Source: Vibrio neptunius (GTDB taxonomy: Bacteria > Pseudomonadota > Gammaproteobacteria > Enterobacterales > Vibrionaceae). Taken from it: 64,000 bases of DNA. Positions 52,271 through 61,104 of the stretch are shown here, in pieces. Positions within the stretch are counted from its first letter, which is position 1; each line of letters opens with the position of its first letter. The position numbers were made by a program, and so were the translations under genes. The notes beneath the pieces were generated by a model, which did no database searches, had not been told where the DNA came from, and saw only the letters and a program-made list of their open reading frames with translations. The stretch lies in NCBI RefSeq assembly GCF_000967495.1, contig NZ_JXXU01000040.1:62001-126000 (forward strand), in the 5' to 3' direction.

Positions 52271-52711
52271 CTAAATATTGATCGGCGTCCGGCTGATACC
52301 ATGCCTTAAGCAAAAAGATAACCAATCACCCAAGAAACGATTCAATTGTACTTTCTCATCTTGTTGAACCATTTTGTCATTGGGATATTCGTATCGAGCA
52401 TTCACTCGTTTTAAATGTTCGCACTCGCATACCTCGGCTACACGAGCATCGTGATAGAGCCTGACAGACATTTTTGGCAATGGAAACACCGGTATATCAT
52501 CACTTTGACAAATATCGACCAAAGTTGTGTACTTTGTGACTTCGACCACTTGAATTTGATACGCCATGTCAGCAGCTTGATAGCAGCGTAAATCTCCGAC
52601 CTTAGCCCCAAGTGGAAGTAAAGCGTTGAGTTTGGCGTAATTGGTTTCATAGGTACGCATCAAATCTGCTAAATCAACGTGATACGCCTTTTTTACTGCT
52701 GCTTGTGCCAT
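52271..52711 (-). CDS. yqiB: YqiB, DUF1249 family protein
   Basis: 146 residues from the ATG at 52711 (MAQAAVKKAY), which has AAGAGAA upstream and overlaps the nudF end by 19 bases; a longer frame exists but aligns less well. DUF1249 protein of unknown function, with the conserved VRLYHDARVAEVCEC and YEYPNDKMVQQDEK stretches. Cytosolic. Sits between nudF and cpdA as in E. coli. Confidence 0.9.
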   Translation of the reverse strand: MAQAAVKKAYHVDLADLMRTYETNYAKLNALLPLGAKVGDLRCYQAADMAYQIQVVEVTKYTTLVDICQSDDIPVFPLPKMSVRLYHDARVAEVCECEHLKRVNARYEYPNDKMVQQDEKVQLNRFLGDWLSFCLRHGISRTPINI

Positions 52712-53328
52712 TGTTCTCTTACTGCTTGGTAGTTGAGCTGTAACCACTGCAAAGCAATGATCGAAGCACCATTTTCAAATTTCCCGTCCGTGACCCATTG
52801 ATAGGCGACCTCGCGATCAACCACATGAACTCGGATATCCTCACCTTCATAGTCTAAACCATGAACGCCATGTGCGGAGGAAGCTTGGGCTTTCCCAACG
52901 TACACATCCAGTTTCTCTGAGCAGCCTCCAGAAGAAGGATAATAGGACACCACTTTGATTAACCCATCAACTGAAATGCCGGCTTCTTCTGCCGCTTCGC
53001 GACGAACAACCTCTTCTGGTGACTCTTGTGTATCAATAATCCCGGCGACAATTTCTAGTTGCCATGGATGATCATGCTCCAAAGCCCCCACTCGAATTTG
53101 TTCAATCAACACAACCTGATCCGTCACTGGGTCATATGGCAGTAGAGCTGCAGCGTGCCCTCGCTCGAACATTTCACGTTCAATCACTTCACTCCAACCT
53201 CCTTCAAACAATTTATGTCGAAAGCGATACTTAACCATCTTAAAAAAGCCCTTAAATAGAGTTTCTTTTGAGATAATTTCTACATCTTGTGGAGTAAATT
53301 CACTTTGTTGACTGTCAGATAGTTGCAT
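52693..53328 (-). CDS. nudF: ADP-ribose diphosphatase NudF
   Basis: 211 residues. Nudix hydrolase that splits ADP-ribose into AMP and ribose 5-phosphate. Nudix box at about residues 96-118 with R110-E111 and E114-E115 in place; the N-terminal domain provides the dimer interface. First gene of the nudF-yqiB-cpdA-yqiA operon, divergent from tolC over about 230 bases. AGGTG precedes the ATG. Confidence 0.96.
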   Translation of the reverse strand: MQLSDSQQSEFTPQDVEIISKETLFKGFFKMVKYRFRHKLFEGGWSEVIEREMFERGHAAALLPYDPVTDQVVLIEQIRVGALEHDHPWQLEIVAGIIDTQESPEEVVRREAAEEAGISVDGLIKVVSYYPSSGGCSEKLDVYVGKAQASSAHGVHGLDYEGEDIRVHVVDREVAYQWVTDGKFENGASIIALQWLQLNYQAVREQWHKQQ

Positions 53329-53561
53329 TCGGCACCTCAGTGAGTGAATCTTATAGTTTACTCAGACAAAAGCTTAACTTCCAAGGATATGGCTCAACTT
53401 TTTATACAATTTTTGTATTCTGAGTTAAATTGATGAATTAAATATATTGCACAAGTGGATAGTTAAGTGTAAAAATTTGCAAAGTTTTGCGTGAATTAGC
53501 ATCAGTATGAGTTAAACTCTCGATGAGTCACCTTTTTCATATTTTGGCAGGAATAGGACCT

Positions 53562-54887
53562 ATGAAAAAACTGCTTCCACTATTTATCAGTGCAGCACTA
53601 GGAAGCCTGAGCACAAATGCTTTCGCTGACACACTGACGGAAATTTATAACCAAGCAAAAGATAACGACCCAACATTACTTAGCGCAGCAGCTTCTCGCG
53701 ATTCTGCATTTGAAGCGGTGACTTCTAGCCGTGCAACCTTACTACCTCAAATTAGCTTAACAGCAGCTTATGACGTAAACCGTGGTGAACGTAACAGTGC
53801 CACAAACGATTCTGAGGCTTGGAATGCCGCAGTAGGCTTTACCCAAGAGTTATACAAGCGCTCAAGCTGGATAACTCTAGATACAGCGGAAAAAACGGCA
53901 CGCCAAGCTGACGCGACTTATGCAGCAGCCCAGCAAGATCTCATTCTTAGGGTTGCCACTGCCTATTTTGAAGTGCTAAGAGCAAAAGACAATTTGGTTT
54001 TTGTTCAAGCCGAAAAAGCAGCAGTGGGTCGCCAATTAGAGCAAACTAAACAACGTTTTGAAGTAGGCCTTTCTGCCATTACTGACGTACATGATGCGCA
54101 GGCGCAGTACGACTCAGTATTAGCTGATGAGGTATTAGCTGAAAATAGTTTGGTAAACAGCTACGAGGGTTTACGAGAGATCACCGGCCTAGAACACGCC
54201 AATCTAAATGTATTAGATATTACTCGTTTCTCTGCGACTAAAACTCAAACGCCAGTCGACGCTTTAGTTGAAGAAGCTCAGCAGAAAAACCTGAGCCTAC
54301 TGTCTTCACGTATCGCACAAGATATCGCCAAGGATAATATTTCACTTCAAAGCTCAGGTCACCTCCCTTCATTAACTTTGGATGGTAGCTACAGCCTTGC
54401 CGAACAAATGAATAGTACCCCAAGCTCTGGTGATTATGACTCAGATGGCTTTAACATCGGGCTAAATTTGTCGGTACCTCTATACACGGGTGGTTCAACG
54501 ACCTCTCTCACCAAGCAAGCTGAATTTGATTACGTAGCAGCGAGCCAAGATTTAGAAGCAACTTACCGCGGCGTAGTAAAAAACGTACGTGCTTTTAACA
54601 ATGACATCAGCGCTTCAATTGGAGCACTGCGTGCTTATGAACAAACCGTTGTATCGACTAAGTCTGCTTTAGAAGCCACTGAGGCAGGGTTCGATGTTGG
54701 TACTCGTACTATCGTTGATGTTCTCGATTCGACTCGCAACTTGTATGATGCGAACAAGAATTTATCTAACGCACGTTACGATTACATTTTGAGCGTATTA
54801 AAACTTCGCCAAGCCGTCGGAACTTTAAGCGAACAGGATGTTCTCGACATCAATGCTGGTTTAAAAGAGGCGCCAGCGAGTAGCTAA
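53562..54887 (+). CDS. tolC: Outer membrane efflux channel TolC
   Basis: 441 residues from the ATG at 53562, preceded by AGGAATAGGACC; a GTG-free upstream ATG 13 codons before would add an odd extension to the signal peptide. Signal peptide cleaved after about residue 22 (NAFA/DTL). Two OEP repeats build the trimeric beta-barrel and alpha tunnel used by multidrug pumps and type I secretion. The second half holds the conserved GGSTTSLTKQAEFDYV stretch. Divergent from nudF, as in E. coli. Confidence 0.97.
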   Translation: MKKLLPLFISAALGSLSTNAFADTLTEIYNQAKDNDPTLLSAAASRDSAFEAVTSSRATLLPQISLTAAYDVNRGERNSATNDSEAWNAAVGFTQELYKRSSWITLDTAEKTARQADATYAAAQQDLILRVATAYFEVLRAKDNLVFVQAEKAAVGRQLEQTKQRFEVGLSAITDVHDAQAQYDSVLADEVLAENSLVNSYEGLREITGLEHANLNVLDITRFSATKTQTPVDALVEEAQQKNLSLLSSRIAQDIAKDNISLQSSGHLPSLTLDGSYSLAEQMNSTPSSGDYDSDGFNIGLNLSVPLYTGGSTTSLTKQAEFDYVAASQDLEATYRGVVKNVRAFNNDISASIGALRAYEQTVVSTKSALEATEAGFDVGTRTIVDVLDSTRNLYDANKNLSNARYDYILSVLKLRQAVGTLSEQDVLDINAGLKEAPASS

Positions 54888-54894
54888 AAACGAA

Positions 54895-54924
54895 AAAGGT
54901 TGATGCCAAGGCATCAACCTTTTC
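54895..54924. terminator. Bidirectional terminator after tolC
   Basis: AAAAGGTTGATGCC and GGCATCAACCTTTT form a 14-bp perfect inverted repeat separated by only two bases, with A and T tracts. It serves tolC and the convergent lipoprotein gene. Confidence 0.88.
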
Positions 54925-54944
54925 GATCTCTGGGAGACCAGTGA

Positions 54945-55391
54945 CTAATAGACTGTATCTATTGCTACTTCTTTTTCTACCAGCCACTCGACCTTATCAC
55001 AGTTCTTAAGCATGACAGCCACATCCACTGGTTGATCTGCATTCACAGCAAACTGCCACACAAAAGCGACCTCCCAGTGACTTTGATTGTGCGTGCGTAA
55101 TTCCAGTAATTCACCATCAATAGTCCAGCTATCATCACCTTGCTTAATAGAAATACTGTCAACTTCCAGAGTTGCCGGTAATAGCTTGTCAGACTCTAGA
55201 TTCAGCGAACCATGGAGCGTTTGATCTTGGACTTCACCTAAGGTCGGCATCTTATTCAACCAAAGGTTACTCTTCAAGCGTACCGTCGCTTCTTCAACTG
55301 TTGCTTGGTTTCTTTGTTCCCAACCGACTGGTGCGGTTGAACACCCTGCTAAAAGCACTGCGCCAAGAGCGACTAATGCGATTTTTTTCAT
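54945..55391 (-). CDS. Outer membrane lipoprotein of unknown function
   Basis: 148 residues from the ATG at 55391, preceded by AAGGTGATAA within the end of arcB. A lipoprotein signal peptide ends in LLAGC with Cys17 and Ser at +2, so the protein should be sorted to the outer membrane. The mature part is mostly short beta-strands with no family I recognise. It starts only five bases after the arcB stop codon and is almost certainly cotranscribed with it. A role in the redox response is possible but not shown. Confidence 0.88.
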   Translation of the reverse strand: MKKIALVALGAVLLAGCSTAPVGWEQRNQATVEEATVRLKSNLWLNKMPTLGEVQDQTLHGSLNLESDKLLPATLEVDSISIKQGDDSWTIDGELLELRTHNQSHWEVAFVWQFAVNADQPVDVAVMLKNCDKVEWLVEKEVAIDTVY

Positions 55392-55396
55392 TGTTA

Positions 55397-57736
55397 TCAC
55401 CTTTGAGCCAACCACTCTTTCAGAATCTGAATATCATTCTGATATTCATTCTTTATTTCTTCAACCCAGTCATCGATATTTTCCCACCATGCAGGCAAGT
55501 CAGGGGATTGTGCTTTCTGAGCAATTTTCTGAATATGTTTGAGGCCGATAGAGCCCGCTGCGCCTTTAATCTTATGGGCTTCAGAAACAATACCGTCTTG
55601 ATGCTTCGCTGTCATATTCGAATTAAGCACATCAATGTATTCTGGCATCATGTTTTCAAACATATCAATACTATCCAGCACTGGCTTAGCACCAACAATA
55701 CCCACGTAAGAGTCCAGCATCTCTAGGTCCAGCACTCTGCTGTATAATTCGTTAATTTCTGGAATATCGACCTCTTCGACAGGCTCTGGACGTTGGTATA
55801 ATTCATCCGAGGTAAACTTAGCAATCACTTCCTGCACCGCGATCACCGATAGGGGTTTACTAATCGCATCGTCCATGCCTTTTTCAAGATACTCATTTTT
55901 ATTCTTTAGTACATTAGCAGTAAGGGCGACCAAAGGAGGTAAATCTTTATAGGTTTTACGATAAAATTCTGCGACATCGAAACCTGTCATATCCGGAAGC
56001 TGTATATCGAGGAAGGCTAGATCATAGATCTCAGGGTCAAACATTTCGATCGCATCTTGCCCGGTCATGGCGACACTAACCTCATGCCCCATACTTTCAA
56101 GCAGCGAGCGCGCAACAGTGATGTTGAGTTCAATATCTTCAACCATAAAGATATTAAGTTCCTTACGCTCAGTATCAGAGACTCCAGATTCTTCAACGGC
56201 CTGAGATAGAGGGACATGAATAGTCACGGTAAAGGTACTACCAAAGCCTTCCTCGCTGCTTACCGTAATATCTCCATCCATCATCTTAATCAGTTGTTTA
56301 GACACGGCAAGGCCAATCCCAGTGCCAACAGCATGCAGATTATCTTTGCCCGATTTAACTTGATAATACATGGCAAAAATCTTTTCCAATTCGGCTTCCG
56401 GTATCCCAATACCACTGTCTTCAATTTCCATTGTAATGCGAGCAAACTCTTCATCGACTTCAGCTTCTACCGTCATTACAACACCGCCCTCTTTGGTGAA
56501 CTTCATGGCGTTGCTAATCAAATTCCACAACACCTGCCTCAATCGGGTTGCATCTACATCAATCGCCGTTGGAAGTTCACTAAGACGCTCAAGGTCAAAG
56601 CGCAAACCTTTCTGAGACGCCATTAAGGCAGAAATGCTCTCTATTTCAGCAACAAACTCTTCAAAATTCAGTGACGACGGGAAAAGCTCAAGCTTACGGC
56701 GATCAAACTTATCCATATCAATAATATCGTTGAAAATATTACCAAGAGTAATCGCACTAACATTAATAGTTTGCATGTGGTTTCGCTGCTCATCTGTCAA
56801 TGGCGTATCAAGCAGCATGCGGCTCAATCCAACAATACCATTAAGAGGTGTTCGCAGTTCATGGCTGATGGTTGAAATGAAAGTCGTTTTATCTCGACTC
56901 GCTTTCTTCAAAGATTCTTCGTGACGCTTACGCTCGGTAATGTCACGCCCAAAACCAACCAACCCAAGATGACGGCCATCCTTGCTATAAAACGGAACTT
57001 TACGCAATTCAAAATAGTTCTTACGACCATCTGGGTATTCCAGCCATTGCTCATAGGTCAACGCCTGATTGTCTGCAAACACCTTTTCATCTGTATCAAC
57101 AATCTGCTGAGCAACTTCTCTGCTATAAACGTCCCATGGTGTTAAACCCACTAATTGATTTTCTTTTTTACCAGTCAACTCTTCCATGGCACGGTTACAG
57201 CCAGAGAAAACACCATCAGCATTGCGGTAATATATAAGATCAGGAGAAGCATCTATAAATGAACGAAGTAGCGCGGTTCTTTCAGCTAACTCAAGTTGAG
57301 TACGCTCACGCTGATAAACCTCATTTTCAAGATCTTTCATGGCTTCTTCGCGTGCTTCTTCAGCTTTAATCCGCTCTTCAATTTCCTGATTGAGCTTGGC
57401 AATGTTTTGCTGCAGCTTATGATTTAAGTCCTGATCCCGAGAGCGCATATCTTTGAGTTTAGAAACGAGCTTGGACAAGCGTTGGCGTGACTCCTCAAGC
57501 TGATCGACTACCACTGAAAGGAAGTACACAGCCCAAGGTGTGATCAGCAGACCGAAAAATACAGAGCGAACGATATCAATGTCATCCACATGGCCACTCA
57601 AAACTAACGTAATGCCAACCTGAACGACAACAGCTAAAGCGACTAATGCCAATGCAAGTAAAATTGAGAAACGCAAAATGCCGAGCTTAACCAAAAGATC
57701 GACATAATACTGAGCGAGGTTTTTTATCGGTTTCAT
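55397..57736 (-). CDS. arcB: Aerobic respiration control sensor kinase ArcB
   Basis: 779 residues. Hybrid kinase that senses quinone redox state and controls ArcA. Two membrane helices (about residues 22-45 and 57-77), a coiled linker, a PAS domain (about 150-275), a dimerisation/phosphoacceptor domain with His in ISHELRTPLNG, a HATPase domain, a receiver domain with Asp in FLDIQLPDMTG, and a C-terminal HPt domain with His in EAHKIKGAAGS. The order matches E. coli ArcB. A lipoprotein gene follows after five bases. Confidence 0.98.
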   Translation of the reverse strand: MKPIKNLAQYYVDLLVKLGILRFSILLALALVALAVVVQVGITLVLSGHVDDIDIVRSVFFGLLITPWAVYFLSVVVDQLEESRQRLSKLVSKLKDMRSRDQDLNHKLQQNIAKLNQEIEERIKAEEAREEAMKDLENEVYQRERTQLELAERTALLRSFIDASPDLIYYRNADGVFSGCNRAMEELTGKKENQLVGLTPWDVYSREVAQQIVDTDEKVFADNQALTYEQWLEYPDGRKNYFELRKVPFYSKDGRHLGLVGFGRDITERKRHEESLKKASRDKTTFISTISHELRTPLNGIVGLSRMLLDTPLTDEQRNHMQTINVSAITLGNIFNDIIDMDKFDRRKLELFPSSLNFEEFVAEIESISALMASQKGLRFDLERLSELPTAIDVDATRLRQVLWNLISNAMKFTKEGGVVMTVEAEVDEEFARITMEIEDSGIGIPEAELEKIFAMYYQVKSGKDNLHAVGTGIGLAVSKQLIKMMDGDITVSSEEGFGSTFTVTIHVPLSQAVEESGVSDTERKELNIFMVEDIELNITVARSLLESMGHEVSVAMTGQDAIEMFDPEIYDLAFLDIQLPDMTGFDVAEFYRKTYKDLPPLVALTANVLKNKNEYLEKGMDDAISKPLSVIAVQEVIAKFTSDELYQRPEPVEEVDIPEINELYSRVLDLEMLDSYVGIVGAKPVLDSIDMFENMMPEYIDVLNSNMTAKHQDGIVSEAHKIKGAAGSIGLKHIQKIAQKAQSPDLPAWWENIDDWVEEIKNEYQNDIQILKEWLAQR

Positions 57737-57817
57737 GGAGCGCTCCGTGCGACAAGGTTAGGTAAATACTACCTGTTTTCACTGAGCACGGCTAAGGGAA
57801 CCTAGGTCCTGACGACG

Positions 57818-59566
57818 TTAATTGTCTGATGTGTGATGGACACAAGTTTGATTACGTCCATTTGCTTTCGCCTGATACAAAGCACTGTCAGCCAGAGCAA
57901 TCAAGCTTTCGCTATTGTCCATAGGTTGAGGAGAAAGAGTCGCGATACCAATACTCACGGTCAAGATGGAGGAGGCTTCTGAAGCACAATGTTCTAAATG
58001 CAGCAACTTCACTTCTTGGTGAATTTTTTCTGCAACCTGCAAGGCACCGTCAACCGTTGTATTGGGTAAAATAAATCCAAACTCCTCACCGCCATATCGA
58101 GCCACGCAATCACTGGTTCGAAATAACACTGACTTGAACACTCCTGCAACTTTAGCTAGGGCTTCATCACCTGTTTGATGTCCATAATAGTCGTTGAAGC
58201 CTTTGAAATAGTCGATATCACATAACATAACGCTTAGAGGCTGACGCTCACGTATATGCAATGGCCACAAGGTCGCTAACTGTTCATCGAATCGACGTCG
58301 ATTCGGAATTTGCGTCAAACTATCAATAAAGCTGAGCCGCTCGAGTTCCTGATTCGCCTCTTCAAGTTTTTGCGCGGCAAGATAACGGTCAGAGACATCC
58401 CTAGCCATGACCAAGACACCATTCGTACCTGAAGCAGGATCGCGAAAAGGCGATTTGACCACATCATACCAAGTGAACTCACCGTTACTATTGATCGCCT
58501 TGTCAATGTAACGCAATGATTTTCCCTCATACAGCACCTTTTGATCCGTTTCAGACAAACGGCTATATACGTCATCAGGAATCACATCTTGCAACCGTTT
58601 ACCGATTAGATCATCAACATCAGAAATACCAAGAGCGCGAACAAATGGCTTATTACATGCCTGATAGACCATATTCTCGTTAAATATACCTATAGAGTCA
58701 GGGCTGGACTCTAGAATATTTTGCAAAATGGTATCGCGCTGAGCCAAAGCCACTTCAGTATCACGACGCTTGTCCATCTCATTACGGAGGTTTTGTTGCA
58801 TATTGTGCCAGTCCGTCACATCATGACTGATACCTATGCTTCCCATCGTTTCCCCTGATGAAGAAATCAAAATATTCTGATAGGTTTCGAGTAGGCAACT
58901 TCGGCCATCGGCATTTGTGGTCCAGCGGCGTTTATTTGCCCGCCCTTTAACGACTCCTTTAATGTCTTCACTGCCTTCCTCAGCACGTACGCCCCAGAAA
59001 CGTTCAAATGCACGATTCGTTGAAATCAATTCACCTTCGTTATTTTTTATAAAAACCAATTCAGAAAGGTTATCCAATGCACTTCTGACCACTGAAAGAG
59101 ACTCAATTTCTCGCGCCATTTCATCCTCAGTTGCTTGGTAGGAAGACAGATATAGCAGCCAAGAAACACGTCTCCGGTAAATGGTTCTACGGCCACTCAT
59201 CTCTACCTTAACACGGGTATTTTTCGACACCTGCCATTCTATAGGAAAGCGCTTAAACCCTTCGCCAGAGAACTGGTTGGTTATCGATAGTAAGAATTGA
59301 CATGGAACGGTGTCGGGCAAAAGATACGATTTACCTACCCGGCGAATTGCCAGCAATTGCATGGCACCCTTATTGGCAAGAAGTAACTTACCAGACTGAG
59401 CTTCAACTAATATCAAGGCTGTCGGTGTATCCTGAACCAACGCCTCAATATGTTTTTGTAAGCGAGAATAGAGCACAAAGGACATAATCACACAAAACAG
59501 AATGACAACAAGGCCAAAACCATGCCCATGGGAGGTATCCAATAACCAGTAAAACACCTGCTCCAT
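57818..59566 (-). CDS. PAS-containing diguanylate cyclase (GGDEF)
   Basis: 582 residues. Makes cyclic di-GMP. One membrane helix near residues 17-35, then three PAS-like domains (about 40-110, 150-255 and 275-395) and a C-terminal GGDEF domain with the active variant GGEEF. The product-inhibition I-site RTSD stands exactly five residues before the GGEEF. No EAL domain, so it is a pure cyclase. It lies about 80 bases upstream of arcB with no clear terminator between, so the two may be cotranscribed. The signal read by the PAS domains is unknown. Confidence 0.95.
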   Translation of the reverse strand: MEQVFYWLLDTSHGHGFGLVVILFCVIMSFVLYSRLQKHIEALVQDTPTALILVEAQSGKLLLANKGAMQLLAIRRVGKSYLLPDTVPCQFLLSITNQFSGEGFKRFPIEWQVSKNTRVKVEMSGRRTIYRRRVSWLLYLSSYQATEDEMAREIESLSVVRSALDNLSELVFIKNNEGELISTNRAFERFWGVRAEEGSEDIKGVVKGRANKRRWTTNADGRSCLLETYQNILISSSGETMGSIGISHDVTDWHNMQQNLRNEMDKRRDTEVALAQRDTILQNILESSPDSIGIFNENMVYQACNKPFVRALGISDVDDLIGKRLQDVIPDDVYSRLSETDQKVLYEGKSLRYIDKAINSNGEFTWYDVVKSPFRDPASGTNGVLVMARDVSDRYLAAQKLEEANQELERLSFIDSLTQIPNRRRFDEQLATLWPLHIRERQPLSVMLCDIDYFKGFNDYYGHQTGDEALAKVAGVFKSVLFRTSDCVARYGGEEFGFILPNTTVDGALQVAEKIHQEVKLLHLEHCASEASSILTVSIGIATLSPQPMDNSESLIALADSALYQAKANGRNQTCVHHTSDN

Positions 59567-59616
59567 TCTAATACTCTATGTCAATCTGCAACCTAATACT
59601 AAGGTTACAAAAGATA

Positions 59617-60576
59617 TCAGCTTATTGCTGATTTTTCTGTATTTATTGAGGGTTTTGTATATAAAAAAGGTTGGTTAATTAAGGAACCTTGTGGCCCATC
59701 ACGCTCAAGCGTACGTCCAATTTCTGTCATGGCTAACCAACGATTCTCACACCATAAAGGGGCAAGCAGAGTTGGACGCCGGGCTGCCGATGAAACCCGA
59801 TGAAACACAATATCGGGTGGTGTCATGCGGATCATTGCGCTAGCAGTATCCACATATTGCTGCAGAGAGGGAGCATTAAGCTTGCCTGCCTTCCAAGCTT
59901 TAGCCATGGTACTACCTTCTACAATGTGCAAGCTGTGAAGTTTGATCCCATCAGTTCCGACATCAATAACTTTACGCATCGTATCAATGTTATCTTGGTG
60001 GGTGTCTTTCGGTAGGCCAACTATTAAGTGGGTACAGACTTTAATACCTAAAGCTCTCGCTCGTTTAGCGATGCTAGCATAACAATTAAAATCATGGCCG
60101 CGATTTATGCGCTTAAGGGTATGATTGTTCGCAGTCTGAAGACCGAGCTCAAGCCAGACTTCATAACCTCGCTGCACATAACTCGCCAAAAGCTCTAACA
60201 CTGCATCAGGAACACAGTCAGGTCTTGTTCCAACGCACAGTCCAACAATGTTTGCCGCTTTTAATGCCTGTTCATACATACGTTTCAACACTTCGACTTC
60301 TGCATAGGTGCTGGTGTAGGCCTGAAAATAAGCAAGATATTTTTCCGCTCTGCTGATTTCACCAGCGCGATCTTTGAGCTGTTCATATATGCTCTTGATC
60401 TGATTTTTTTCGTCTGAAAAAGAAGCAACATTACAGAAAGTACACCCTCCTCGGCCTATTGTTCCATCTCTATTTGGACAGCTAAAGCCACCATGTAACG
60501 TCAACTTATGTACTTTCTCCCCGTAGCGGCGCTGAAGATCTTGCCCAATCGTATTGACTAGTTCGTGCAGTTGCAA
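59617..60576 (-). CDS. yhcC: YhcC family radical SAM protein
   Basis: 319 residues. Radical SAM protein of the TIGR01212 type. The cluster-binding cysteines are in the stretch from SCPNRDGTIG to GCTFCNVASF, spaced differently from the classical CxxxCxxC. Reaction unknown. The start codon is TTG at 60576, giving MQLHELVN, in line with E. coli YhcC; GGGGTGAG precedes it. A Fur-like box lies directly upstream, which would suit an iron-sulfur protein. Confidence 0.93.
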   Translation of the reverse strand: MQLHELVNTIGQDLQRRYGEKVHKLTLHGGFSCPNRDGTIGRGGCTFCNVASFSDEKNQIKSIYEQLKDRAGEISRAEKYLAYFQAYTSTYAEVEVLKRMYEQALKAANIVGLCVGTRPDCVPDAVLELLASYVQRGYEVWLELGLQTANNHTLKRINRGHDFNCYASIAKRARALGIKVCTHLIVGLPKDTHQDNIDTMRKVIDVGTDGIKLHSLHIVEGSTMAKAWKAGKLNAPSLQQYVDTASAMIRMTPPDIVFHRVSSAARRPTLLAPLWCENRWLAMTEIGRTLERDGPQGSLINQPFLYTKPSINTEKSAIS

Positions 60577-60590
60577 TTCTCACCCCAAAC

Positions 60591-60609
60591 AATAATAAAT
60601 ATCATTCCC
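60591..60609. promoter_or_regulatory. Possible Fur box upstream of yhcC
   Basis: AATAATAAATATCATTCCC matches the 19-base Fur consensus at 13 positions. It lies 15 bases before the yhcC start. The region is AT-rich, which raises the risk of a chance match. Confidence 0.3.
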
Positions 60610-60877
60610 ATTAATGTAATTAAATTACACAAATGAAAAAAATAAAGGTTGAAAGTTATCGATTTAAAACGGCTAGGGAGTTATCCAAAATCAATAAACA
60701 TGCATAAAATGAAGCAATAGATACTAATTTTAAGCAAAAGTTAAACATAAAGATCAAAATCAGACATAAAAAAGAACGCCATAACCTCGAATTTCGATTG
60801 CATTTACGCCTAACAAAATTGTAGGATAATTTCAGATTTTAGTTTTACTTGTGCATTAAATTACACATTTAGTTACT

Positions 60878-61104
60878 AAAACATCGGTGTTTTCCAGCTC
60901 TCACCTATATAAATCACTAGATTGTGATACAAAAAACATGGATTTCACCAAGGATTGTTTTTCTCGCAATATTTTTCCTGCGAGGTACGGAATGGAGTCA
61001 AAGTCGCCAACCTAGGCAGGCTGCGAATCATAAAAATAAAGGACTGGACGCAGAACTAGTATCAGCTAGTACATTTGCGTCTACTGAACTGGAAGGATGT
61101 ATCT
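60878..61104 (+). promoter_or_regulatory. Structured leader of gltB
   Basis: The 528-base gap before gltB holds several inverted repeats in its right half: AAAACA-TCGG-TGTTTT (60878-60893), CTCGCA...TGCGAG (60963-60984), and a nested stem GACGCA (61047-61052) with TGCGTC (61076-61081) enclosing ACTAG...CTAGT (61055-61070). The last ends just before the gltB ribosome binding site GGAAGG (61091-61096). The arrangement suggests a regulated leader. The left half, 60610-60877, is AT-rich with nothing I can name. Confidence 0.45.
60938..61015 (+). CDS. Possible upstream ORF in the gltB leader
   Basis: 25 codons from ATG to TAG, beginning MDFTKDCFSRNIFPARYGME, with no clear ribosome binding site. 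It spans the first leader hairpin (60963-60984), so its translation would prevent that hairpin from forming. A longer overlapping frame from a GTG at 60924 runs into gltB and is less likely. No known leader peptide matches it. Confidence 0.2.
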   Translation: MDFTKDCFSRNIFPARYGMESKSPT

